Shown here: positions 17,252-25,725 of the stretch, piece after piece
Layout: each line of letters starts with the position of its first letter
Numbering within the stretch: position 1 is the first letter of the stretch
Assembly (NCBI RefSeq): GCF_022410465.1
Contig: NZ_JAJSON010000004.1
Coordinates: forward strand, 103,088 to 167,087
Direction: 5' to 3'
Source: Christiangramia crocea
Lineage (GTDB): Bacteria; Bacteroidota; Bacteroidia; Flavobacteriales; Flavobacteriaceae
Length of the DNA: 64,000 nt
The notes under the pieces: generated by a model
Databases searched by the model: none
The model's input: only the letters and a program-made list of their open reading frames with translations
What the model was told of the DNA's origin: nothing
Program-made: the position numbers and the translations under genes

Positions 17252-18211
17252 ATGCTGAAGAAAATCTGGTTTTTGATACTGATTATTGGTCTTTTTTCCT
17301 GCGATAGAGAATCGGACACCGAGGCGAAGATAGAAAAGGTGAATGCTGACTTTGAGCTGATAAGATTTGATGAGGAATTCGCTGAGGCCACCGAAGCAAG
17401 TCTACCTCAATTAAAGGCTAAATATCCCTATCTTTTCCCAGAGCAATATCCTGACAGTGTTTGGGTAAATAAACTCACCGATAGCATTCAGCAGGAGATA
17501 GAGACTGAGGTTGAGAATTCCTTCCCTGAACTTTCCCGGGAAACTGATGAATTACACAGCCTTTTTCAGCATGTAAAATATTATTTTCCTGATTTTCAGG
17601 TGCCCGATGTTATCACGGTTACTTCAGAAGTAGATTATAAGAACAAGATTATTTATACTGGAGATTATCTTTTTGTGTCACTCGATACTTATCTTGGAGA
17701 GGATCATAAATTCTATATTGGTATCCAGGAATATCTGAAGAAGAATTTCAGAAAAGAACAGATTGTTGCCGATGCTGCTGCCGAGATTGCCGAAAATTAT
17801 GTTCCTAAACCGGAGTCCAGAACCTTTCTTTCTCATATGCTTTACTATGGAAAGATTCTCTATCTGAAAGATCTTTTTATTCCGTTTAAAAGCGATGCTG
17901 AAAAAATCGGTTATACTCAGGAAGAACTTGACTGGGCTGATGCTAATGAGGACCAGATATGGAGATATTTCATTGAAAATGAACTGATTTTTGATACAGA
18001 TTCCCAGCTGTACACCAGATTTCTGTATCCTGCTCCTTTCTCAAAGTTTTATCTGCAGCTTGACGCTGAATCTCCTGCAAGGCTCGGCCAGTATATTGGG
18101 CGAAATATTATAAGGTCCTATATGGAAAAGAATGATGTTTCCATAAAGAAAATGCTGAACACTCCGGCCGAAGAAATTTTTAACAAAGCAAACTATAAAC
18201 CTAAGAAATAA
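17252..18211 (+). CDS. gldB: gliding motility lipoprotein GldB
   Basis: 319 residues. A lipoprotein signal peptide (MLKKIWFLILIIGLFSC) places the lipid-modified Cys at 17. The sequence matches the GldB family, with segments such as FELIRFDEEFAEA, LKAKYPYLFPEQYPDSVW and EEIFNKANYKP. GldB is required for gliding in Flavobacterium johnsoniae; its exact biochemical role is unresolved. gldC follows with a one-base overlap (TAATG), and nadE is divergent upstream. I identify it from memory of the family, supported by the adjacent gldC. Confidence 0.93.
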   Translation: MLKKIWFLILIIGLFSCDRESDTEAKIEKVNADFELIRFDEEFAEATEASLPQLKAKYPYLFPEQYPDSVWVNKLTDSIQQEIETEVENSFPELSRETDELHSLFQHVKYYFPDFQVPDVITVTSEVDYKNKIIYTGDYLFVSLDTYLGEDHKFYIGIQEYLKKNFRKEQIVADAAAEIAENYVPKPESRTFLSHMLYYGKILYLKDLFIPFKSDAEKIGYTQEELDWADANEDQIWRYFIENELIFDTDSQLYTRFLYPAPFSKFYLQLDAESPARLGQYIGRNIIRSYMEKNDVSIKKMLNTPAEEIFNKANYKPKK

Positions 18212-18549
18212 TGTCTCAATACAAGAAGTCTGAAATAAATATAGAAGTGGTTACTGATGAGAATCACGTTCCTGAAAATATTACCTGGAGTGCAGAAGAT
18301 GGAAATGTTTATAAGGAAGATGCGAAGGCTTTAATGCTTTCGGTATGGGATAGCAAAGACCAGGAAACACTCCGTATAGACCTTTGGACTAAAGAAATGC
18401 CAGTTGATGAGATGAAGAAATTCTTTCATCAAACGCTTGTTTCAATGAGCGATACATACTTTCGTGCGACCCAGGATGATAAAATGCGCGATACAATGAA
18501 GGATTTCTGTGATTATTTTGCCGAAAAGACCGAAATCAAAAAGCAATAA
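18211..18549 (+). CDS. gldC: gliding motility protein GldC
   Basis: 112 residues, soluble, without a signal peptide. Conserved GldC segments include SEINIEVVTDENHVPENITW, LSVWDSKDQETLRIDLWTK and MKDFCDYFAEKTE. In F. johnsoniae gldC lies with gldB and enhances gliding but is not fully essential. The gene overlaps gldB by one base and is followed immediately by a third frame, so all three are likely one transcript. Confidence 0.93.
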   Translation: MSQYKKSEINIEVVTDENHVPENITWSAEDGNVYKEDAKALMLSVWDSKDQETLRIDLWTKEMPVDEMKKFFHQTLVSMSDTYFRATQDDKMRDTMKDFCDYFAEKTEIKKQ

Positions 18550-18918
18550 TTGGAGAAACTTATTTTTGTATATAATGCAGATTCGGGTAAGCTGAATAAT
18601 TTATTGGGGTCTCTTCATAAGACTGTAAAGCCATCCAGCTATTCCTGTAAATTATGCCGGCTTACCTATGGTGTTTTTGATGAAAAAAGAAGCTGGAAAA
18701 AATTCAGGGAAAGTCTGGAACTGGAAACCGAATTTTTTCATAAAAATGAGTTTCAAAAACTCTATGCCTCAAAATTTGGGTATAAGTTTGAATTTCCTTT
18801 GATCCTTATTCAGAATAGCAGAGGCCTGGAAATTTTCCTTTCAAAAGATGAATTTTCCGGAATTGATTCTCTGGAAGAATTAATGGAAGTGATCAGCGAT
18901 AGACTAAAGACTGCTTAA
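18550..18918 (+). CDS. hypothetical protein directly after gldC
   Basis: 122 residues starting at a TTG that abuts the gldC stop codon, which suggests translational coupling. It is soluble. It begins with a beta strand and loop (KLIFVYNADSGKLNNLLGSL) and then a CxxC pair in YSCKLCRLTYGVF; the C-terminal half contains FPLILIQNSRGLEIFLSKDE. The pattern is faintly thioredoxin-like, but I would not assign a fold. The convergent engB gene ends 4 bp inside its 3' end. Its position suggests a link to gldBC or simple read-through. Confidence 0.75.
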   Translation: MEKLIFVYNADSGKLNNLLGSLHKTVKPSSYSCKLCRLTYGVFDEKRSWKKFRESLELETEFFHKNEFQKLYASKFGYKFEFPLILIQNSRGLEIFLSKDEFSGIDSLEELMEVISDRLKTA

Positions 18919-19520
18919 GAAGTTCTAAGTTGCTGGTTGATATTTTCAATATAGTCCAGAACTTCATCTTTTCCTGTGCCCGTAGCCGCTGAAGAGATAA
19001 AGTATTCAGGCATTTCCTCCCAGAACTCAAGCATTTCAGTTTTGTAATTTTCTATATTCTTTTGAAGAGCCTTTGGCTTAAGTTTATCGGCCTTGGTGAA
19101 AATGATGCTGAAGGGAATGGCATGCTCTCCAAGCCATTGCATGAATTCCATATCTATGGCCTGGGGTTTATGCCGCGAATCTATCAGTACAAAAGCACAA
19201 ACCATCTGAGTCCGCTTTTCGAAATAGGTGGTGATGAATTTTTGAAATACCTTTTTGGTCGATTTTGAGACCTGGGCATATCCGTATCCGGGAAGATCTA
19301 CCAGATGCCAGTTCTTATTGATCAGGAAATGGTTAATTAACTGCGTCTTTCCTGGTTTCGCAGAAGTCTTTGCAAGTGCCTTTCTGCCTGTGAGCATATT
19401 GATAAGGGAAGATTTTCCCACATTGCTACGGCCAATAAATGCATATTCCGGTAAAGCGCTATTGGGGCACAGATCAACCTTGGAGTTGCTCACTACAAAT
19501 TCAGCCGACTTGATCTTCAT
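18915..19520 (-). CDS. engB: ribosome biogenesis GTPase EngB/YsxC
   Basis: Small GTPase needed for assembly of the large ribosomal subunit. 201 residues from ATG 19520 (MKIKSAEFVVSNSKVD). G1 is GRSNVGKSS (30-38), G2 lies around SAKPGKTQLIN, G3 is DLPGYGYA, G4 TKADK and G5 ISSAATG. The frame continues upstream to 19613, but this would run into the hydrolase gene; the chosen start leaves 12 bp after that gene's stop. The two are therefore probably one minus-strand transcript. Confidence 0.96.
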   Translation of the reverse strand: MKIKSAEFVVSNSKVDLCPNSALPEYAFIGRSNVGKSSLINMLTGRKALAKTSAKPGKTQLINHFLINKNWHLVDLPGYGYAQVSKSTKKVFQKFITTYFEKRTQMVCAFVLIDSRHKPQAIDMEFMQWLGEHAIPFSIIFTKADKLKPKALQKNIENYKTEMLEFWEEMPEYFISSAATGTGKDEVLDYIENINQQLRTS

Positions 19521-19531
19521 AGGATCTGTTT

Positions 19532-20296
19532 TTATATATTTCGCTCGTTGAGCCATTCGTGAAGAAGTTCGTTGAACTCTTCCGGATGTTCCATCATGGC
19601 TGCATGGCCGCATTTATCTATCCAGTAAAGGTCGGCATTGGGTAAAAGTCGCTTAAAATCTTCAGCTACTTCGGGGGGTGTTACATTGTCGTTCTTTCCC
19701 CAGATGATGCAGGTTGGCGTTTGCATCTTTGGAAGATCTTTAGCCATATTATGACGAATCGCACTTTTAGCGATGGCCAGTGTTTTTACCAGTTTATTAC
19801 GGTCACTCACCGTTTCGTAAACTTCATCTACGATCTCCTTGGTGGCTACCGCAGGATCATAAAAAACTGCTTCAGCTTTCTTCTTGATGAAATCATAATC
19901 ACCACGTCTCGGGTAGCTTTCGCCCATAGCATTTTCATAAAGGCCTGAACTTCCTGTAATAACAAGGCCTTTCACAACCTCGGGAAACATTTTGGTAGCC
20001 AGGAGGGCAATATGTCCTCCCAGGGAATTCCCCAGAAGTATCACATTCTCATACCCTTTAAAATCAATGAATTCTTTGAGATATCTGGCAAAAGTACCTA
20101 CACTGGTTTTTAGAAGTGACATGGAGTATAATGGAAGTTCCGGAATAAGCACTTTGTAGCCTTTTTCCGGAAAATAATTAATCACGCCGTCAAAATTACT
20201 GAGGCCTCCCATAAGTCCATGCAGGATAACAATTGGAGTTCCTTCCCCTTTTTCAAGATATGTGAATTTTCCCTCTTGCCTTAAGTGATCTTTCAT
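19532..20296 (-). CDS. alpha/beta hydrolase
   Basis: 254 residues with the full catalytic triad pattern: oxyanion HGLMGG near 26, nucleophile elbow GNSLGG with Ser91, Asp in WGKNDNVTPP, and His in KCGHAAMMEHPEEF. The substrate is unknown; the cap region (about 120-175) is helical. Cytoplasmic, with no signal peptide. It is divergent from mraZ across a 290-bp regulatory region that contains oppositely oriented MraZ-like boxes, so its expression might be tied to that of the dcw cluster. Confidence 0.92.
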   Translation of the reverse strand: MKDHLRQEGKFTYLEKGEGTPIVILHGLMGGLSNFDGVINYFPEKGYKVLIPELPLYSMSLLKTSVGTFARYLKEFIDFKGYENVILLGNSLGGHIALLATKMFPEVVKGLVITGSSGLYENAMGESYPRRGDYDFIKKKAEAVFYDPAVATKEIVDEVYETVSDRNKLVKTLAIAKSAIRHNMAKDLPKMQTPTCIIWGKNDNVTPPEVAEDFKRLLPNADLYWIDKCGHAAMMEHPEEFNELLHEWLNERNI

Positions 20297-20321
20297 TAAT
20301 AGCCTTTGCGGTTAGCAATCG

Positions 20322-20329
20322 CAAATATA
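20322..20329 (-). promoter_or_regulatory. -7 box (TAnnTTTG) of the alpha/beta hydrolase gene
   Basis: TATATTTG on the minus strand, 26 bases before the hydrolase ATG. No convincing -33 TTG at the right distance. Confidence 0.45.
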
Positions 20330-20426
20330 GCGATTTCGATACAAGTATAATCATTTTTGAGCAACTGCAAAGGCTTTTCTATGAAGTGGAAAATTTGGTT
20401 TTAAAATGTTTTCTGTCGATTATTTT

Positions 20427-20440
20427 CCACATTTCACCAC
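20427..20440 (-). promoter_or_regulatory. two minus-strand MraZ-like GTGG boxes, 10-bp phase
   Basis: CCAC occurs at 20427-20430 and 20437-20440, i.e. GTGG repeated at exactly 10 bp on the minus strand (GTGGTGAAAT then GTGGAAAATA). Same period as the plus-strand set before mraZ, but in opposite orientation and facing the hydrolase gene. Confidence 0.4.
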
Positions 20441-20524
20441 TGAATTTCAAAATACTGAATCCTAAGTGGATAGGGCTATTTCAAAGGTTTTCAAATACAT
20501 ACAGTGGCAAAACTTATCAACATT

Positions 20525-20550
20525 GTGGGAAAAAGTGGTAAATTGTGGTA
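20525..20550 (+). promoter_or_regulatory. MraZ operator: three GTGG boxes at 10-bp period
   Basis: GTGGGA (20525), GTGGTA (20535) and GTGGTA (20545) are spaced exactly 10 bp apart, like the TGGG-type repeats bound by the MraZ ring in other bacteria. They overlap the -33 region of the mraZ promoter, which fits autorepression. Further single boxes lie at 20386, 20466, 20504 and at the GTG start itself (20587). Confidence 0.7.
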
Positions 20551-20568
20551 ATATTTTCAATATATTTG
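20543..20568 (+). promoter_or_regulatory. mraZ/dcw promoter (TATATTTG -7 box)
   Basis: TATATTTG at 20561-20568 matches the -7 consensus. A TTG at 20543 has a slightly short 15-bp spacing. The leader to the mraZ start would be about 14 nt. Confidence 0.55.
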
Positions 20569-20586
20569 GCTCTATAAAGTTATATA

Positions 20587-21054
20587 GTGGTAAACCTCAT
20601 AGGAACATACGAATGCAAAGTCGATGCGAAGGGCCGGTTAATGGTGCCTTCAGCGTTGAAGAAGCAACTGGCTCCTATGTTGCAGGAAGGCTTCGTGATA
20701 AAACGTGCAGTTTTTCAGGATTGCCTGGAGCTTTACCCGATGAGCGAATGGAATGTTCTTATGAACAAAATGAACGGGCTTAACAGGTTCAGAAAAAAGA
20801 ACAACGATTTTATAAGAAGGTTTACTGCCGGGGTGAAGATGGTGGAGGTCGATTCTAACGGCAGGCTGCTCATTCCAAAAGATCTTACTGCCTTCGCTGG
20901 AATAGAGAAAGAGATTGTGCTTTCTTCGGCGATAAATATTATTGAGATCTGGGATAAAGATAAATATGAGAACACCATCGAAGCTTCTTCGGGAGATTTT
21001 GCTGACCTGGCAGAAGAGGTGATGGGAAATGACGAAATGGATGGAATATCATAA
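20587..21054 (+). CDS. mraZ: transcriptional regulator MraZ
   Basis: 155 residues with the two SpoVT/AbrB-like repeats of MraZ: LIGTYECKVDAKGRLMVPSA near the start and VEVDSNGRLLIPKDLTAFAG in the middle. MraZ forms a ring that binds promoter-proximal direct repeats and represses the dcw operon. The start is GTG 20587 (MVNLIGTYE), which itself forms part of a GTGGTA box. It heads the division/cell-wall cluster and overlaps rsmH by 26 bp. Confidence 0.95.
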   Translation: MVNLIGTYECKVDAKGRLMVPSALKKQLAPMLQEGFVIKRAVFQDCLELYPMSEWNVLMNKMNGLNRFRKKNNDFIRRFTAGVKMVEVDSNGRLLIPKDLTAFAGIEKEIVLSSAINIIEIWDKDKYENTIEASSGDFADLAEEVMGNDEMDGIS

Positions 21055-21937
21055 CCCTGTTCTGTTAAAAGAATCGGTTGATGGTCTAGATGTAAAACCT
21101 GACGGAATTTATGTGGATGTCACTTTTGGAGGTGGTGGTCACTCCAGGGAAATATTGAAAAGACTTGGGCCTGACGGAAAACTTTTTGCTTTTGACCAGG
21201 ATAAGGATGCTCTTGAAAATAAGATTGACGATAAGCGTTTTACTCTTATCAATGAAAACTTCAGGTTTGTTAAGCGCTTTCTGAGATTTTATGGGGTGAA
21301 GCAGGTGGATGGGATTCTTGGAGATTTTGGGGTTTCATCTCATCAGTTCAATGAAGCGGAAAGAGGTTTCTCTACAAGGTTTGATGCGAAACTTGATATG
21401 AGGATGAATCAGGGAAGTGGTCTCAGCGCATATGAGGTGATCAATGAATATGACGAAGAGCGGTTAAAGAAACTGTTTTATGAGTATGCAGATCTTAAGA
21501 ACGCGCCCAAACTGGCAAGGACGATAGTCACAGAGAGGAAAAATAATCCGATCGAAACCAGTGAGCAGCTCAACGATCTTTTGAAGCCACTGCTTTTTAA
21601 AGGTAAAGAAAATAAGATCCTGGCCCAGATCTATCAGGCAATAAGGATAGAGGTAAACCAGGAAATAGAAGTTCTTAAAGAGTTTTTGATGCAAACCGAA
21701 GAGATTTTGAAGCCGGGAGGAAGATTAAGTCTTATTTCATACCACTCCCTTGAGGATCGACTGGTGAAAAGATATATAAGGAGCGGTTTGTTTGAAGGTG
21801 AGCCGGAAAAGGATATGTATGGAAATGTTTCGGTTCCTTTTAAGAAAGTGGGAGGTCTGGTAGTTCCCACTAAAGAAGAGATTGAGAAAAACAACAGAGC
21901 TAGAAGCGCAAAATTAAGAATAGCCAAAAAGCTATAG
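21029..21937 (+). CDS. rsmH: 16S rRNA (cytosine(1402)-N4)-methyltransferase RsmH
   Basis: 302 residues. SAM-dependent methyltransferase modifying C1402 of 16S rRNA. Motif I is VDVTFGGGGHSREILKRL; FDQDKDAL and ILGDFGVSSHQF follow, and the C-terminus has GGRLSLISYHSLEDRLVKR and NNRARSAKLRIA. It overlaps mraZ by 26 bp if the first ATG is used; MEYHNPVLLKES at 21041 is an equally good start. Second gene of the dcw cluster. Confidence 0.97.
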   Translation: MTKWMEYHNPVLLKESVDGLDVKPDGIYVDVTFGGGGHSREILKRLGPDGKLFAFDQDKDALENKIDDKRFTLINENFRFVKRFLRFYGVKQVDGILGDFGVSSHQFNEAERGFSTRFDAKLDMRMNQGSGLSAYEVINEYDEERLKKLFYEYADLKNAPKLARTIVTERKNNPIETSEQLNDLLKPLLFKGKENKILAQIYQAIRIEVNQEIEVLKEFLMQTEEILKPGGRLSLISYHSLEDRLVKRYIRSGLFEGEPEKDMYGNVSVPFKKVGGLVVPTKEEIEKNNRARSAKLRIAKKL

Positions 21938-21943
21938 AAATTC

Positions 21944-22261
21944 ATGAAGAAGGGGTTTTATAACATATTGAAGGCGAATTTTCTGATAAGTGAAGATGCT
22001 TATAAAAACTGGCGATTTATAGTTTTTTGTACGGTACTGGCCATTATTATGATCGCCAGTTCTCACAGTGCAGAGAAGAAAGTACATCAAATTGCAAGGT
22101 TGAATGATGAGGTTAGGGAGTTGCGAAGCGAATTCGTGGAGCGGCGTTCAGATCTCATGAAGATAAAGATGGAGTCTACCATTACTCAAAAGATGGTAGA
22201 AAAAGGGATAGGGCCTTCAGACACCCCGCCCAATAAGATAAGAGTGATAATAAAAGACTAA
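21944..22261 (+). CDS. ftsL: FtsL-like cell division protein
   Basis: 105 residues. A short cytoplasmic N-terminus, one membrane helix at about 28-44 (IVFCTVLAIIMIASSHSA) and a periplasmic heptad-rich coiled coil (QIARLNDEVRELRSEFVERR) give the FtsL topology. Position between rsmH and ftsI is the conserved ftsL slot. Sequence similarity alone would be weak, as is normal for FtsL. It is expected to form the FtsQ-FtsL-FtsB divisome subcomplex. Confidence 0.85.
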   Translation: MKKGFYNILKANFLISEDAYKNWRFIVFCTVLAIIMIASSHSAEKKVHQIARLNDEVRELRSEFVERRSDLMKIKMESTITQKMVEKGIGPSDTPPNKIRVIIKD

Positions 22262-22267
22262 CCTGAA

Positions 22268-24259
22268 ATGGCGACAACCGAAAAAAGCATCCTGAATCGA
22301 ATGTATTTGGTGGCTGCCTGTCTCTTTTTATTCGCGGTAGCTGTGGGAGTCAAATTGGTCAATATTCAGTTTGTTCATGGTGACTACTATAAGGAGCTTG
22401 CCGAGGAACGAACCTTCAAGAATTTTAAAATCCCCGCCAACCGAGGTAATCTGTATGATATAAACGGGAATCTTCTGGCTACTTCTGTGCCTAAATATGA
22501 TATCCGTTTTGATGCGGTCACAGTTTCTGATAAAAACTTCGAAGAGAACATAGGTCCGCTTTCAGAAAAGCTGGCAAAAATGCTGGGAAATTCTTCTTCA
22601 TATTATTCCCAAAAATTAAGAGCAGCAAGGGCTAATAATCAACGGTATGTTTTAATCGCCCGTAATCTTGGGTATTCAGACTATATGAAGATCAGGCAGT
22701 TTCCAATGTTCAATCTTGGACCTTATAAAGGAGGCATGATCACCGAACAAAGTACAGTTCGGGAACATCCGCTGGGTAAGATGGGAGAAAGAACGGTTGG
22801 TTACGAAAGAAGGGATGAGAATGGATATTTTACCAGAGTTGGTCTGGAAGGTGCTTTTAGTAACTATCTGCGCGGAACAGACGGAAGAAGGTTAAAACAA
22901 AAGATTGCCAAAGGACAATGGAAGCCGATTAGTGATAACAATGAACTTGAGCCAAGAGATGGATATGATGTGGTTTCGACCATAGATGTCAATATCCAGG
23001 ATATTGCACATCATTCTTTGTTGCGACAGCTTGAATATTTTGAAGCAGATCACGGTACCGTAGTAGTAATGGAGACCGAAACCGGTGAGATCAAGGCGAT
23101 GTCGAATCTTGGGCGAACCAAAGAAGGTACTTATTTCGAAAAAAGGAATTATGCCGTATATGAATCACATGAGCCGGGTTCTACTTTTAAGTTAATGGCT
23201 ATGGTGGCTGCCCTTGAAGATAAGGTGGTAGATACCAGCCAGATTGTAGATACGGAAAAGGGTGTTGTTAGATTCTATGGGAGGCCAGTAAGGGATTCTC
23301 GTCATGGTGGCTACGGAAAAATATCGGCAGCGAAGGCATTTGAGGTGTCCTCTAATACAGCATTTACTAAAATGATTACTGAAGGCTATAAGAACAATCC
23401 TTCAAAATTTGTAGACAGATTATATTCAATGCAACTTAACCAGAAGATTGGTCTTGAAATTAAGGGTGAGGGATCTCCCCGAATTCCTCACCCTCAAGAC
23501 AAATCGTGGAATGGCTTAAGTCTGCCCTGGATGGCTTTTGGCTACGGCGTGTCACTCACCCCGTTGCAAACCCTTACTTTTTATAACGCCATCGCCAATG
23601 ATGGTGAAATGATAAAACCCAGGTTTATCAAGGAAGTTAAAGATCGTGATAAGCCAATCCTGACCAGGGAAAAAGAGGTGATCAATCCTTCGGTCTGTTC
23701 TCCGGAAACAGCTAAGAAAGTTCGTGAGATGATGAAGAATACCGTCATGCGCGGGACAGCTTCTAATATCTATACCGAGAATTTCTCCATGGCTGGAAAA
23801 ACAGGTACCTGTCAAACCGAATACTGGATAGAGCCGGGAAGATATATTGCATCTTTTGCGGGTTATTTCCCAGCTGAAAATCCGAAATATTCCTGTATAG
23901 TGGTAATCCATAAACCAAACAGGAGAAAGGGGTATTATGGGAATATAGTGGCAGCTCCTGTCTTTAAGGATATCGCCAGAAAGATTTATACGGATACTCC
24001 TGTAATGGATGAACTGGAGTCTCTCGAGGTAGAGGATAAAAGAGTTAAGACCGATTTTGAAAAATATTACACCAAGATCCAGGATGAGAAATTGCTAATG
24101 CCAGATGTGACCGGGATGCCGGCTATGGATGCAATCTCGATACTAGAGAACCTCGGGCTTGAAGTTAGAATAAATGGTAATGGTGTGGTGAAAAGGCAGT
24201 CTGTGACTGCTGGACAGAAATTGAAAAATAATCAAACCATAAATCTGGAATTGAGTTAA
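22268..24259 (+). CDS. ftsI: septal transpeptidase FtsI (PBP3) with C-terminal PASTA domain
   Basis: 663 residues. Cross-links septal peptidoglycan in the periplasm. One N-terminal membrane anchor (MYLVAACLFLFAVAVGVKLV) is followed by a PBP dimerisation domain (NRGNLYDINGNLLATSV) and the transpeptidase with active-site STFK near 305, SSN (VSSNTAF) and KTGT near 512. A single PASTA domain occupies about 610-663 (LMPDVTGMPAMDAISILENL), a form seen in Bacteroidota and Gram-positive division PBPs. It ends with a one-base overlap with murE. Confidence 0.97.
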   Translation: MATTEKSILNRMYLVAACLFLFAVAVGVKLVNIQFVHGDYYKELAEERTFKNFKIPANRGNLYDINGNLLATSVPKYDIRFDAVTVSDKNFEENIGPLSEKLAKMLGNSSSYYSQKLRAARANNQRYVLIARNLGYSDYMKIRQFPMFNLGPYKGGMITEQSTVREHPLGKMGERTVGYERRDENGYFTRVGLEGAFSNYLRGTDGRRLKQKIAKGQWKPISDNNELEPRDGYDVVSTIDVNIQDIAHHSLLRQLEYFEADHGTVVVMETETGEIKAMSNLGRTKEGTYFEKRNYAVYESHEPGSTFKLMAMVAALEDKVVDTSQIVDTEKGVVRFYGRPVRDSRHGGYGKISAAKAFEVSSNTAFTKMITEGYKNNPSKFVDRLYSMQLNQKIGLEIKGEGSPRIPHPQDKSWNGLSLPWMAFGYGVSLTPLQTLTFYNAIANDGEMIKPRFIKEVKDRDKPILTREKEVINPSVCSPETAKKVREMMKNTVMRGTASNIYTENFSMAGKTGTCQTEYWIEPGRYIASFAGYFPAENPKYSCIVVIHKPNRRKGYYGNIVAAPVFKDIARKIYTDTPVMDELESLEVEDKRVKTDFEKYYTKIQDEKLLMPDVTGMPAMDAISILENLGLEVRINGNGVVKRQSVTAGQKLKNNQTINLELS

Positions 24260-25725
24260 TGAAGGTATTGAAGGACATACTCTATAGGGTGAATATGAAG
24301 GCGGTGACCGGAGATACCGGTGTGACCATCAATAAAATTCATTTTGATTCCAGAAAGGTGAAACTGAATGATGTTTTTGTAGCTATTAGAGGCACTGTTT
24401 CAGATGGTCACGATTTCATCAAAAATGCGGAAAATCAGGGGGCTCTCGCAATTATATGTGAAGAGCTGCCGCAGGAAAAGATAAATGGTGTAACCTATGT
24501 GGAAGTTGAAGATACGAAAAAAGCCCTGGCTTATATCTCAGCGAACTACTATGATAATCCTTCAGAAAAACTGAAACTTGTAGGGGTTACCGGGACCAAT
24601 GGAAAGACTACCATTGCCACTCTTTTGTATAATCTTTTCAAAAAAGCAGGTTTCAAATGTGGGTTATTATCTACCGTGAAAGTTATGGTGGGTGATGAAG
24701 AGTATAATGCTATTAGAACTACACCAGATTCTATTACCATTAACTCATATTTAAAGGATATGAACGATGCGGGAGTAGAATTCTGCTTTATGGAAGTAAG
24801 CTCTCATGGTATAGATCAGCATAGAACTACAGGCCTGAAATTTGAAGGCGGAATTTTCACCAATCTTTCACATGATCATCTGGATTATCATAAGGATTTT
24901 GCAGAATACCGGGATGTGAAGAAGCGCTTTTTCGATGAGTTGCCATCTTCCGCATTTGCGCTTGCAAATATTGATGATAAGAATGGGCTTGTGATGCTTC
25001 AGAATACTAAAGCGAAAAAATATACATATGCATTAAAATCCTATGCTGATTATAAAGCCCAGATACTGGAAAATCAGTTTACAGGATTGTTGCTGAAAAT
25101 TGACGATCAGGAATTATGGACGAGGCTTATAGGTAATTTCAATGCTTATAATGTCCTGGCCATCTATTCTGCTGCCGATCTTCTGGGATTAAAGACTATT
25201 GAAATTCTGAGGATCATCAGTGAGCTTAATTCGGTTAGTGGGAGGTTTCAGTACGTGGTTTCACAAAAGGAGAAGATTACAGCTATCGTGGATTATGCCC
25301 ATACTCCCGACGCACTTAAGAATGTACTTGAAACCATCAATAGCATCCGTACCAGAAATGAAAAACTGATTACTGTTATTGGTTGTGGTGGAGATCGTGA
25401 TAAGACCAAAAGGCCTAAGATGGGACATATCGCCTCGGCTCTTAGCAGTAAGGTGATCTTTACAAGTGATAACCCTCGAACTGAGGATCCTGATAAGATC
25501 ATAGAAGAGGTGGAGGCAGGAGTAGAGCCACAGAATTTCAAAAAGACAATGAGTGTCACCAACAGGAAGCAGGCTATAAAGACAGCCTGCCAGATTGCTG
25601 GTGAGAATGATATAATTCTTATTGCCGGGAAAGGGCATGAGACCTATCAGGAAGTAAATGGAGAAAGATTCGATTTTGATGATTTCAAGATCGTGAACGA
25701 ATTTCTAAAACAACTGGATAAATAA
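24259..25725 (+). CDS. murE: UDP-MurNAc-tripeptide synthetase MurE (meso-DAP adding)
   Basis: 488 residues. Adds the third stem-peptide residue to UDP-MurNAc-L-Ala-D-Glu in the cytoplasm. ATP loop [13 protein letters not shown] near 111; central domain THDHLDYH-like [15 protein letters not shown]-terminal motif [13 protein letters not shown] near 404. DNPR at this site is the known marker for meso-diaminopimelate specificity, so the wall should be DAP-type. One-base overlaps join it to ftsI and mraY. Confidence 0.98.
   Translation: MKVLKDILYRVNMKAVTGDTGVTINKIHFDSRKVKLNDVFVAIRGTVSDGHDFIKNAENQGALAIICEELPQEKINGVTYVEVEDTKKALAYISANYYDNPSEKLKLVGVTGTNGKTTIATLLYNLFKKAGFKCGLLSTVKVMVGDEEYNAIRTTPDSITINSYLKDMNDAGVEFCFMEVSSHGIDQHRTTGLKFEGGIFTNLSHDHLDYHKDFAEYRDVKKRFFDELPSSAFALANIDDKNGLVMLQNTKAKKYTYALKSYADYKAQILENQFTGLLLKIDDQELWTRLIGNFNAYNVLAIYSAADLLGLKTIEILRIISELNSVSGRFQYVVSQKEKITAIVDYAHTPDALKNVLETINSIRTRNEKLITVIGCGGDRDKTKRPKMGHIASALSSKVIFTSDNPRTEDPDKIIEEVEAGVEPQNFKKTMSVTNRKQAIKTACQIAGENDIILIAGKGHETYQEVNGERFDFDDFKIVNEFLKQLDK

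Noticed and set aside
20466..20783. A 105-residue plus-strand frame upstream of and overlapping mraZ
   Set aside because: It spans the mraZ promoter and operator boxes and its end is an out-of-frame reading of mraZ.
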